Assembly (NCBI GenBank): GCA_025061865.1
Contig: JANXAA010000001.1
Location: forward strand, 1 to 31,018
Direction of reading: 5' to 3'
DNA from: Acidobacteriota bacterium
GTDB taxonomy: Bacteria; Acidobacteriota; HRBIN11
DNA length: 31,018 nt
Shown: positions 23,929-31,018 of the stretch, piece after piece
Layout: the number at the start of each line of letters is the position of its first letter
How positions within the stretch are numbered: position 1 is the stretch's first letter
The notes under the pieces: generated by a model
Database searches by the model: none
What the model was told of the DNA's origin: nothing
Seen by the model: only the letters and a program-made list of their open reading frames with translations
Position numbers and translations under genes: made by a program

Positions 23929-26900
23929 ATGACATCCTCGAACGCTTCGGACCGGGAACGCCGAGGCGTGGCGCTATTCGTATACCGCCCCGTCTTGGCG
24001 ACGATGATCGTCGCCTTCCTGGTTACATTGGGATGGGTCTCGTTTCGAGGGTTGCCCATCGACCTCTTTCCTAACGTCGAGTTCCCCGTCGTGACGGTCA
24101 TCACAGCCCTGCCGGGGGCCAGCCCTGAGGAAATAGAGTCGACCGTCACGAAGCCTCTTGAAGAAGCCATTAACACAGCCAGCGGCATCGAGGAGCTCCG
24201 ATCCTATAGCCAAGAGGGTCTCTCGACCATCGTCGTGTCTTTTGTCTTAGAGAAGGACCCCCTCGAGGCCGTTCAAGACGTCCGAGATAAGGTCAATAGC
24301 GTGTTGTCTCAACTTCCGACAGGGACGAAGCCCCCCATCATTTCAAGGTTGGACTTCGGGGCCGTACCCATTCTTTACATCGTCGTATCGTCCCCTCGGG
24401 ACCTCCGGGAGACGACCGAGATCGCCCGCAAGCTCCTGAAGGAACCCCTGGAAACGGTTTCGGGCGTCGGGTCTATCGTCCTCTTCGGGGGTCGGGAACG
24501 GGTCCTTCAGGTCGACCTCATCGTCGACCGGCTCCGGGCCTTCGACCTGCCCGTCGTGGCCGTCTGGAATGCCATCCAGGCCCAAAATCTCGAGTACCCC
24601 GGCGGGCGCCTTACGACCGAGGACCAGGAGACGGGCGTCCGCTTGCAGGCCCGGGTCCGCAGTGCCGAGGACCTGGCGAATCTGGCCATCGCTGAACGGA
24701 ACGGCGCCATCCTCCGCCTGAAGGACGTCGCCGTCGTCCGGGACGGCTTCAAGGAGCCGCGTCAGCTCAGCCGACTTTGGATCCGGGGTCGGGGCGACAT
24801 TCCCGAGGAAAGCGTCACGCTGGTCGTCTTCAAGCAGGCCCGGACCAATACCGTGCAGGTCATCGAGGCCGTCAAGGCGCGTCTGACGGAGATCCGCCAG
24901 ACCCTGCCGCCGGATATCCAGACCCATATCTTGAGCGACCAGTCTCGCTTTATCCGGGAATCGATCCGGGAGCTTCAGATTCACCTGATCCTGGGGGCTG
25001 TCTTAGCCAGCCTGGTCGTCTTCGTGTTCCTGCGGAACTGGCAGGCCACGTTAATCAGTGCCCTAGCCATCCCGACGAGTCTGATCGCGACATTCATCTT
25101 CATGGGAGCTTTTGGATACTCATTAAATACGATGACCTTGCTGGGCCTGACGGTCGCCGTCGGGATCGTCATCGATGACGCCATCGTCGTCATCGAGAAC
25201 ATCTTCCGACACATGGAGGAATACGGCGTCTCGGCCTTCCAGGCGGCCATCCGGGGGTTCCGGGAAATTGCCCTGGCCGTGACGGCGACGACCTTTTCGT
25301 TGGTCATCATCTTCCTGCCCATCGCCTTCCTAAAGGGTCGGGCGGGCCTGTTCCTCCGACAGTTCGGATGGACCAGTGCCGTGGCCATCTTGTTTTCACT
25401 TTTGATCGCCTATGTCCTGACGCCGATGCTGGCCTCCCGACTCCTCCGACCCCAGAAGGTCCGCTCGAAGGGGACCGGGTTCTACCGATGGATCGAGGCG
25501 GGCTACGTGGGAATCCTCCGGTGGTCGCTCCGGCATCGGTGGGTCGTCGTCCTCATAGCGGCCCTGTGCGTCTTGAGCACGGGCTTCATCGCTCGTTGGA
25601 TGGGGAAAGAGTTCATCGCCAGTGACGATACAGGGGAATTTGCTGTGTCCCTCGAGGCACCGCCCGGGTCCGCCTTAGAGACGACCGACCGCCTCTTGCT
25701 CCGAATCTTCGAACGGATTCGGAACATCCCCGAAATCCAGGCGATGGTCCTGCGCGTCGGTGACATCACGGCGGGAAGCGAAGCTGTCTATCAGGGCAAC
25801 ATTTACGTTCAACTGGTAGACTATCGGACACGCCGGCGGAGTCAATTCGATATCATGCGAGAGATCCGCGAAGTCCTAGGGCAGTTCCCCGAGCTTCGGG
25901 CCCAGGTCACCGAAGCGACCCTCATCGGCGGTGCCGCAACCGGGGGTTGGCAATTTCCTGTGAATGTCGTCCTGACAGGACCTGACCTCGATGTCTTAGA
26001 GAGCTTGGCCCGTCATGTCATGGATCGCATGCGAGCGACACCGGGTTTTGCGAGTGTAGACTCGTCGATCCCAGCCCGGCTTCCCGAATTCCAGGTCCGG
26101 GTCCTCTACGACCGGGCTCAGACCCTGGGCGTACGGGCTCAGGACGTGGCCCTGACCCTTCGACTTCTGCTAGGTGGAGACGAGGTCTCCAGCTTCCGAG
26201 AGGGCGTCGACCGCTACGGCATCTGGCTTCGGCTCCGGCCTGAGGACCGTCAGCGCTTAGACGACGTCTTGACGCTTCCCGTCCCGTCCCTCCGGGGTGC
26301 GAACGTGGAACTTCGCAACGTGGCTCAGGTCGAATACGGCGTCGCTCCGGCGGCGATCCAGCACTGGAACCGGTCGCGGGTCGTCAACGTCCTGGCGACG
26401 TTAGACGGCCTCGACCTGGGGCGGGCCCTGGACGTCGTCCGGCAGGCTTTCGCCGAGGTCCGTCCCTCGCCAGCCTACGAGCTCCACGTGTTGGGACGGG
26501 GCAAGATCATGGCCGAGACCTTCGCCAACTTTTTGACGGCCTTTGGCCTGGCCTTTGTCTTCATGTATATCATCCTGGCCGCTCAGTTCGAGCACTTCCT
26601 CCATCCCGTGACGATCCTCCTGTCGATTCCCCTGACCCTGCCGTTTGCCCTCCTGTCGCTGTGGCTGTGGGGTGAGAACTTAGGCCTATACGGCCTCATG
26701 GGGACGTTCCTCTTGGCCGGCGTCGTCAAGAAGAATGGCATCCTGCAGGTCGACTACACGAACCGCCTACGGTCGCAAGGCCTCAGTCGGTGGGATGCCC
26801 TGATTGAGGCGAACCGCACCCGGCTCCGACCGATCCTAATGACGACCTTCACGCTGGTGATGGGCATGGTGCCGATTGCCTTAGGGCAGGGACCCGGAGC

Positions 26901-27087
26901 GGCCAGTCGGGCATCGCTGGCCAAGGCCATCGTCGGGGGCCAGCTCCTGAGCCTATTGATTACTCTCCTGATCGTGCCCGTCGGCTACAGTCTGTTTGAC
27001 GACCTGACGGGTTGGGTCCGGCGGCGGGTCCGGCGAGTCGTACCGACCGAGGCCGTGACTCCAGCGGCCTCCAGCGGTTCGGAGTAG
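23929..27087 (+). CDS. RND efflux pump, inner-membrane transporter (second)
   Basis: This 1052-residue RND transporter belongs to the same broad HAE1 group as the upstream pump but is clearly divergent. It begins GVALFVYRPVLATMIVAFLV after a short polar tail. The proton-relay pair is D416/D417 in VGIVIDDAIVVIENIFRHME, and the TM10 lysine is K935 in AGVVKKNGILQVDY. The porter region shows PNVEFPVVTVITALPGASPEE. ATG 23929 has GGAGG 7 nt upstream; the frame is open to TTG 23890 but without a ribosome site. A 200-bp gap separates it from its adaptor, and I see no clear promoter there. A TolC-type outer-membrane factor is not in the window. Confidence 0.95.
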   Translation: MTSSNASDRERRGVALFVYRPVLATMIVAFLVTLGWVSFRGLPIDLFPNVEFPVVTVITALPGASPEEIESTVTKPLEEAINTASGIEELRSYSQEGLSTIVVSFVLEKDPLEAVQDVRDKVNSVLSQLPTGTKPPIISRLDFGAVPILYIVVSSPRDLRETTEIARKLLKEPLETVSGVGSIVLFGGRERVLQVDLIVDRLRAFDLPVVAVWNAIQAQNLEYPGGRLTTEDQETGVRLQARVRSAEDLANLAIAERNGAILRLKDVAVVRDGFKEPRQLSRLWIRGRGDIPEESVTLVVFKQARTNTVQVIEAVKARLTEIRQTLPPDIQTHILSDQSRFIRESIRELQIHLILGAVLASLVVFVFLRNWQATLISALAIPTSLIATFIFMGAFGYSLNTMTLLGLTVAVGIVIDDAIVVIENIFRHMEEYGVSAFQAAIRGFREIALAVTATTFSLVIIFLPIAFLKGRAGLFLRQFGWTSAVAILFSLLIAYVLTPMLASRLLRPQKVRSKGTGFYRWIEAGYVGILRWSLRHRWVVVLIAALCVLSTGFIARWMGKEFIASDDTGEFAVSLEAPPGSALETTDRLLLRIFERIRNIPEIQAMVLRVGDITAGSEAVYQGNIYVQLVDYRTRRRSQFDIMREIREVLGQFPELRAQVTEATLIGGAATGGWQFPVNVVLTGPDLDVLESLARHVMDRMRATPGFASVDSSIPARLPEFQVRVLYDRAQTLGVRAQDVALTLRLLLGGDEVSSFREGVDRYGIWLRLRPEDRQRLDDVLTLPVPSLRGANVELRNVAQVEYGVAPAAIQHWNRSRVVNVLATLDGLDLGRALDVVRQAFAEVRPSPAYELHVLGRGKIMAETFANFLTAFGLAFVFMYIILAAQFEHFLHPVTILLSIPLTLPFALLSLWLWGENLGLYGLMGTFLLAGVVKKNGILQVDYTNRLRSQGLSRWDALIEANRTRLRPILMTTFTLVMGMVPIALGQGPGAASRASLAKAIVGGQLLSLLITLLIVPVGYSLFDDLTGWVRRRVRRVVPTEAVTPAASSGSE

Positions 27088-27114
27088 CGTAGGGGGAGGA
27101 TGTCGCCTATCCGA

Positions 27115-27128
27115 CAGGCCAAGGCCTG
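27115..27128. terminator. Short palindrome between the RND pump and fdhD
   Basis: CAGGCC-AA-GGCCTG is a perfect 14-nt inverted repeat in the 49-bp gap between convergent genes. A usable RNA loop would open the inner pairs. There is no T-tract, so it is only a weak terminator candidate. Confidence 0.3.
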
Positions 27129-27129
27129 G

Positions 27130-27146
27130 CCCTGCCCTACCTGCCC
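27130..27146 (-). repeat. G-rich degenerate word spanning the fdhD stop codon
   Basis: On the minus strand GGGCAGGTAGGGCAGGG contains the fdhD TAG stop. It parallels the word at the first adaptor's stop (19241-19257). Confidence 0.45.
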
Positions 27147-27991
27147 ATTTGAATCCGAGTCGCCCCGGCGTATACGTTGAAACGACCCTCTCGCAGGAAG
27201 CCGATGAGGGTCATCCCGAATGCCCGGGCCACGTCCACAGCCAGACTGCTGGGCGCGCCGACGGCGGCTAAGACGGGGATGCCCGCCAGGAGAGCCTTCT
27301 GGACGAGCTCGAAGCTCGCTCGTCCACTGACCAGGACGACTGTATTCGATGCCGGCAAACGGTCTTCCAGGAGAAGGGCACCGACGAGCTTGTCCATGGC
27401 GTTGTGGCGGCCGACGTCCTCCCGGAGCAGGATCAGACGACCGTCCCGGTCAAATAGAGCCGACGCATGAAGGCCTCCCGTTCGGGCAAAGATCCGCTGG
27501 GCCGACCGAAGGATTTCCGGTAGGTCCCGGAAAAAGTCAGGGGCCAACTGAAAGTCACCGACGGGGGTCCGGGCACATACGGTCCGGACGAGTTCCAGGG
27601 CGGCCTTGCCGCAGACACCGCAACTGGAGTTTATATACACGTGCCGACTCAGGCGTTCCGGGTCGAAGGGGATGCCCGGTCCCAGGTATACATTGACGAC
27701 GTTGTACTGCTGGGGCTCACTGGGGTCCGTGCAGTAGGCAATGCGGACGATGGCCCGCCGGTCGGGAATGACGCCTTCCGTATAGAGAAATCCGGCGGCC
27801 AGCTCGAAGTCGTGACCCGGCGTCCGGAGCGTCACGGCCACTCGGTGGCAGACCCACTGGCCTGCCGCAGGCGTCAGGACCCGGACCTCTAAGGGCTCCT
27901 CAGTGGCCAGCTCGTCGTCCCGGTACTGCAGACGACCGTCGCAGACCTCCCAGACGGGAACACGGGTCGTGCTACTGGGCCGCTCAGTCAT
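27137..27991 (-). CDS. fdhD: Formate dehydrogenase accessory sulfurtransferase
   Basis: This 284-residue protein moves sulfur from a cysteine desulfurase to the molybdenum cofactor, which formate dehydrogenase needs for activity. The essential CxxC is present as SSCGVCGK (C124 and C127). The other family blocks are present: TPGHDFELAAGFLYTEGVI (58-75), GGLHASALF, REDVGRHNAMDKLVGA (190-205), VSGRASFELVQKA, and GAPSSLAVDVARAFGMTLIGFLREGRFNVY near the C-terminus. Length is normal. The ATG has GGAGGG 5 nt upstream. No formate dehydrogenase structural gene is nearby. MobA, which makes the matching cofactor form, is encoded at 15841-16476. A long leader and candidate promoter lie upstream. Confidence 0.96.
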   Translation of the reverse strand: MTERPSSTTRVPVWEVCDGRLQYRDDELATEEPLEVRVLTPAAGQWVCHRVAVTLRTPGHDFELAAGFLYTEGVIPDRRAIVRIAYCTDPSEPQQYNVVNVYLGPGIPFDPERLSRHVYINSSCGVCGKAALELVRTVCARTPVGDFQLAPDFFRDLPEILRSAQRIFARTGGLHASALFDRDGRLILLREDVGRHNAMDKLVGALLLEDRLPASNTVVLVSGRASFELVQKALLAGIPVLAAVGAPSSLAVDVARAFGMTLIGFLREGRFNVYAGATRIQMGR

Positions 27992-28429
27992 GGGGGCCCT
28001 CCAGGGTCTCCCCTGTCCTATAGGGCTTTCCGTCCTTCACGGGACAGGTAGGACGGATTCCCTAACTTGCTGAAGCTAGCTGGTGCGCGGATCAGGAGGT
28101 CTTGGATAGCAACGAAGGCGTTCAAAGCTTTTTCCAACCGACCTGCCTAAACAACTCCAAGGCCTATCGCCCGTCATGATTCGAACATCGAATATCATCC
28201 CCCTCTTTGGACAGCCACGCCGTCGTGACCGGCTCCATTCCCTTGACGGAGCATCCCTCCTACCCTTGTCCCCTTAAATTTGGGGTGGGAGACCTTAGGT
28301 CGGTCGGTGTGGGATATCCGAGGTCAGGCCTTCCCTGATCCCCGACCCCTGACAGCCTCGAATCCTGAACCCGGGACTCCCAGTCATTATAGGCCCAGGT
28401 GAGCTCTCTTGGAAACGGGTGCCTAAAAC
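27992..28429. other. Intergenic region / possible long leader of fdhD
   Basis: No gene is seen in 438 bp. On the minus strand the region could be a leader of about 390 nt. Interleaved inverted repeats near fdhD are CCTGTCC (28012-28018) with GGACAGG (28042-28048), and CCGTCC (28030-28035) with GGACGG (28051-28056). Their order a-b-a'-b' allows a pseudoknot. Another stem, GTCAGG (28323-28328) with CCTGAC (28348-28353), lies near the candidate promoter. Confidence 0.5.
28386..28414 (-). promoter_or_regulatory. Weak candidate promoter for fdhD
   Basis: A perfect minus-strand -10 box TATAAT (28386-28391) has a poor -35 box TTCCAA (28409-28414) at 17 bp. Transcription from here would give a leader of nearly 390 nt. 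Confidence 0.3.
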
Positions 28430-29779
28430 CTACGAACGGAGGGCCCCCATCGTCAGGACAGCCGCCAAGGCGACCAAGATGGCATTCAGCTCGTAGGTCG
28501 TCGCCAGGCCCCGGGACCGTAAGGTATGTCCCAAGAAGGATTCCCCAAAATTAGCGACGGCTACAGCGAGGACCACCCAAGGCACCCAGGCGACCGGGAA
28601 ACCCCAGAGCACGGCGCCCAGGCCGACGAGGCTGGCCCCGGCGGCCAGTCCGGCGGCCGTCCCGACGACGGAAATGGCGCCCGGCGTGCCGACCGGGACC
28701 GAACGGCCGGCCCACCACAAGAAGGCTGGGCCCCCGAAGCCCTTCCCGACCTCACTGGCGACCGTGTCCATCAGGCCCGCCCCATAGGCTGCCACGAGGC
28801 CGGCGGCGATCCAAGCCCGATCGTCTGCCGGGGCTAAGGCCCACCAGACTGCCAGCAGGGCCGGCAGGCCCGCCTTCACGACGGCGCTGCGCCAGTCCCG
28901 AGGCGACTCGGCCAAGCCGCGGGCGGCTTTCACGTCGCGCGCCCATCGGGTCGCCAGGCTCCCGCCGACAAAGAGGACCAGTAGGAGCAGGTAAGCCCGC
29001 CACCCGCCCGCCAGGAACGTCACGACCCCGATGACCCAGCCGGACCAGAACCCCGAGCCGCTGACCCAGCCGAGGCTCCAGGCCGTGCCGCCGATAATCC
29101 AGTTGAGGCCCAGGCCCAAAAGGATTTGGGCGACCGAGGGCGTCCAGGCCCAGTCGTTCCAGGGGACGTGATAGGCCATGTAGAGCAGGGCCCCGGCACT
29201 CAGGGGAATCGTCAGGTTGTCGTTAAGCCGCAGGTCCAAGGCCTCCAGGCCCGCCGTCAGCAGGCTCACGATCAAGGGGATCCATAGGAAGAAGGCTGCC
29301 CCGTCCTGCAAGGGCAGGCCTGTCGGGACCCGGCCGCCGGTCGTCCACAAAAGCAAGGCCCAGCTTCCTACGAAGGCGCCGCTGACATACGCCAGGCTCC
29401 CCTCGACGGTCTTTTTCGAATGCCACGGCCATCGCACCCGCCCGACCCAGGGTCCTATCAGGCCGGCCAGGCCGTCTCCGAAGGCCATCATCGCCCAAGC
29501 GGCGGCGACGACGTAGGGGTAGGACCCAAAGACCAGGATCAGCAACAGGACCGACAGCGGGTAGGCGATGATCCCGACGGAGGCCTGGCCCGGGGTCTGC
29601 TCGTCGGACCGATAGAGGTAGCGGCCCCACAGCCTCGGCAGGATCCATACGTTATGGGCCAAGGCGGCCAGGGCACACAAGGCCGCCTGCCAGGGCGTCA
29701 GGTATCGGAGCAAGAGGGCAAAGAAGCCCATCGTCATGTGGACCAGCTTGCGCACGACGTCTCGACGACGCTCTGACAT
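28430..29779 (-). CDS. Fused phytol/dolichol kinase-like and DUF92 (VTE6-like) membrane protein
   Basis: This 449-residue integral membrane protein joins two families. The N-terminal half (1 to ~205) is of the CTP-dependent polyprenol kinase type (VTE5/SEC59). It shows RKLVHMTMGF (10-19), GDGLAGLIGPWVGRVRWPWH then SKKTVEGSLAY (101-131), and LRLNDNLTIPLSAG (183-196). The C-terminal half (~220-449) is DUF92, the family of plant VTE6, with MDTVASEVGK (337-346), VGTPGAISVVGTAAGLAAG (363-381), and NFGESFLGHTL (410-420). In plants VTE5 makes phytyl phosphate and VTE6 makes the diphosphate, so one polypeptide could carry out both steps of prenyl-alcohol salvage. The substrate here is unknown. ATG 29779 has GGAGGG 6 nt upstream; the longer open frame to 30343 is an overlap with era and is rejected. 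Confidence 0.85.
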   Translation of the reverse strand: MSERRRDVVRKLVHMTMGFFALLLRYLTPWQAALCALAALAHNVWILPRLWGRYLYRSDEQTPGQASVGIIAYPLSVLLLILVFGSYPYVVAAAWAMMAFGDGLAGLIGPWVGRVRWPWHSKKTVEGSLAYVSGAFVGSWALLLWTTGGRVPTGLPLQDGAAFFLWIPLIVSLLTAGLEALDLRLNDNLTIPLSAGALLYMAYHVPWNDWAWTPSVAQILLGLGLNWIIGGTAWSLGWVSGSGFWSGWVIGVVTFLAGGWRAYLLLLVLFVGGSLATRWARDVKAARGLAESPRDWRSAVVKAGLPALLAVWWALAPADDRAWIAAGLVAAYGAGLMDTVASEVGKGFGGPAFLWWAGRSVPVGTPGAISVVGTAAGLAAGASLVGLGAVLWGFPVAWVPWVVLAVAVANFGESFLGHTLRSRGLATTYELNAILVALAAVLTMGALRS

Positions 29780-29817
29780 CGGGGGCCCTCCATGTTCCGG
29801 GCCGGGTGACGGGAGTC

Positions 29818-29854
29818 GGGGCCGGGGGCCGGACTCGGCCTTTTCCCCGGCCCC
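29818..29854. terminator. GC-rich hairpin between era and the fused kinase gene
   Basis: GGGGCCGGGG (29818-29827) and CCCCGGCCCC (29845-29854) form a perfect 10-bp stem. The loop holds a second small stem, GCCG/CGGC. It lies about 20 nt after the era stop, in the leader of the next gene. No T-tract follows, so attenuation or 3'-end protection is as likely as termination. Confidence 0.5.
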
Positions 29855-29874
29855 TGAAGACCCAACATCCGAAT

Positions 29875-30819
29875 TCACTCCCACCGAATCCCCAACAGGT
29901 CTAAGTCCGATGGCCGCTGACGCCACCTCTCCCGGACCCGGACCTGGAGGTCTAAGTATACACGCCGACCTAAGAGGGCCTCGATCTCTTGGCGGGCGCG
30001 GGTCCCGATGCGCTTGAGCATCTGCCCGCCTTGACCGATAAGGATTCCCTTCTGGGAGTCTTTCTCGACCCAGACGTCGGCATAGACGACCAGGACGTGT
30101 CCCTTGTCTTCGACCTGCTGGACGTGGACGGCCGTGCAGTAGGGGACCTCCTGTCGAGTATAATGGAAGATTTTCTCCCGAATGAGTTCGCCGATGAGAA
30201 AGCTCTCGTCGGCGTCGGTCCACTGGCCCGGTGGAAACAGGGGCGGACCTTTCGGGAGGTACTTCAGGATCGTCTGGACGAGGTCCTCGACGTTGGTCCC
30301 CCGTAAGGCCGAGACGGGCACGATCTCCCGGAAGTCCATCCACTGACGGTACCGGTCGATGACCGGCAGGATCTCCTGCTTAGGGACTCGATCAATCTTG
30401 TTAATGATGAGGAAGACAGGCGTCTCGGCCTGGACCTCCCGCAGGAGGTTCAGGATAGGTTCGTGCGGCCGGTACGCCTCCCGCTCGATGTCGATGACCC
30501 ACCCGATGAGGTCCACGTTGCGAAGGCAGGCATAGGCGATTTGGACCATCCGCTTGTTGAGCTCGAAGTGGGGCTCGTGGATCCCAGGTGTGTCCCAAAA
30601 GACGATTTGACCTTCCGGGCGGGTCAGGACGCCCGTGATGCGAGTCCGAGTCGTCTGCGGCTTGGGCGACACGATAGCGACCTTCCGGCCCAGGATACGA
30701 TTCAGGAGGGTCGACTTGCCGACATTCGTCTGACCGACGAGGGAGACGATCCCAGCCCGAAAGCCGGGCGGCGGGGTCCACGTTTCCGGCACCGGAGGTC
30801 GAGATACCTCCTTCTTCAT
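29875..30819 (-). CDS. era: GTPase Era
   Basis: This 314-residue GTPase binds 16S rRNA and assists 30S ribosome maturation. The G-domain motifs are G1 GQTNVGKS (29-36), the G2 region TTRTR (56-60), G3 DTPG (76-79), G4 NKID (140-143) and G5 SAL (170-172). A C-terminal KH domain follows with GILIGQGGQMLKRIG (258-272) and a basic tail (VRVRERWRQRP). Length is slightly above the usual ~300 because of a proline-rich N-terminal extension of about 20 residues. ATG 30819 has AAGGG 7 nt upstream; the next ATG up (30825) is too close to that site. It precedes the fused prenol kinase gene by 95 bp on the same strand. Confidence 0.96.
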   Translation of the reverse strand: MKKEVSRPPVPETWTPPPGFRAGIVSLVGQTNVGKSTLLNRILGRKVAIVSPKPQTTRTRITGVLTRPEGQIVFWDTPGIHEPHFELNKRMVQIAYACLRNVDLIGWVIDIEREAYRPHEPILNLLREVQAETPVFLIINKIDRVPKQEILPVIDRYRQWMDFREIVPVSALRGTNVEDLVQTILKYLPKGPPLFPPGQWTDADESFLIGELIREKIFHYTRQEVPYCTAVHVQQVEDKGHVLVVYADVWVEKDSQKGILIGQGGQMLKRIGTRARQEIEALLGRRVYLDLQVRVRERWRQRPSDLDLLGIRWE

Positions 30820-31018
30820 CGGCATTCCCTTCGAATGGGGCCATTCGGGAGTTCGGGAACTCGGCAGATAGGCCAGATGGGTCTGAGGCGATTCCACGGC
30901 ATGGACGCAAGGTTTTATTCAGGAACCCCTGGGACGAGGTCCCCTCTGGACCCTTCACTCGAGGCCCCCGGTTTTTGCTGTGCCCTTCCCTTTCCTCAAA
31001 GGGTCGGGGAATCCCTAT
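30820..31018. other. Right-edge region upstream of era
   Basis: No gene is visible. A G-rich word GGCAGATAGGCCAGATGGG (30863-30881, plus) belongs to the degenerate intergenic family. I found no convincing era promoter. Confidence 0.4.

Noticed and set aside
28180..28197. TTCGAAC resembling a tRNA T-loop
   Set aside because: No acceptor stem, anticodon arm or D-arm can be built around it, and the word is part of a recurrent intergenic motif.
29780..30343. N-terminal extension of the fused prenol kinase
   Set aside because: It runs antisense-frame through era and the GC hairpin. The kinase domain begins right at ATG 29779, which has GGAGGG upstream.

Overview
This window is GC-rich, tightly packed bacterial chromosome. 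Genes show strong preference for codons such as GTC, GAC, GCC and CGG/CGA. An Omp85-type outer-membrane protein and two RND pumps with periplasmic adaptors mark a diderm (Gram-negative-type) bacterium. A partial NuoG-like protein suggests a respiratory Complex I, and MobA plus FdhD show that it makes molybdenum cofactor and probably an active formate dehydrogenase or related enzyme elsewhere. I cannot name the phylum from the sequence alone; a deep-branching uncultured, possibly thermophilic lineage is only an impression. I see no phage genes, transposases, CRISPR arrays, rRNA or tRNA.

Layout, left to right. Positions 1-332 (minus) are the N-terminus of a NuoG-like iron-sulfur protein running off the edge. 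A divergent intergenic region leads to an ECF sigma factor (676-1290, plus). Facing it are an orphan HerA-like ATPase (1382-3019) and a small HEAGH membrane metalloprotease-like protein (3150-3674), both minus. A 466-bp divergent region follows, then a plus cluster: a 991-residue TPR-pseudokinase-kinase protein, an acyl-CoA thioesterase, a DUF502 membrane protein and CoaX (type III pantothenate kinase). The next block is on the minus strand, with transcription running right to left: HNH nuclease, MobA, glycerate 2-kinase, Omp85 protein, PurH.

From 17223 the plus strand carries an apparent efflux operon: TetR regulator, lipoprotein adaptor, RND pump, second adaptor, second RND pump, ending at 27087. 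No TolC-type outer-membrane channel is present. The right end is minus again: Era GTPase, then a 449-residue fusion of a phytol/dolichol-kinase-like domain with a DUF92 (VTE6-like) domain, then FdhD.

Most interesting for follow-up: (1) the fused two-step prenyl-alcohol kinase at 28430-29779; (2) the soluble solenoid-pseudokinase-kinase protein at 4141-7116; (3) small repeats and hairpins in and around the efflux adaptor gene (18047-18110 and 19270-19402); (4) a degenerate G-rich word (GGCAGRTAGG-like) that recurs between genes, often right at stop codons; and (5) structured leaders upstream of fdhD and the glycerate kinase. Start sites were chosen by Shine-Dalgarno spacing and domain boundaries, so several genes are shorter than the longest open frame.
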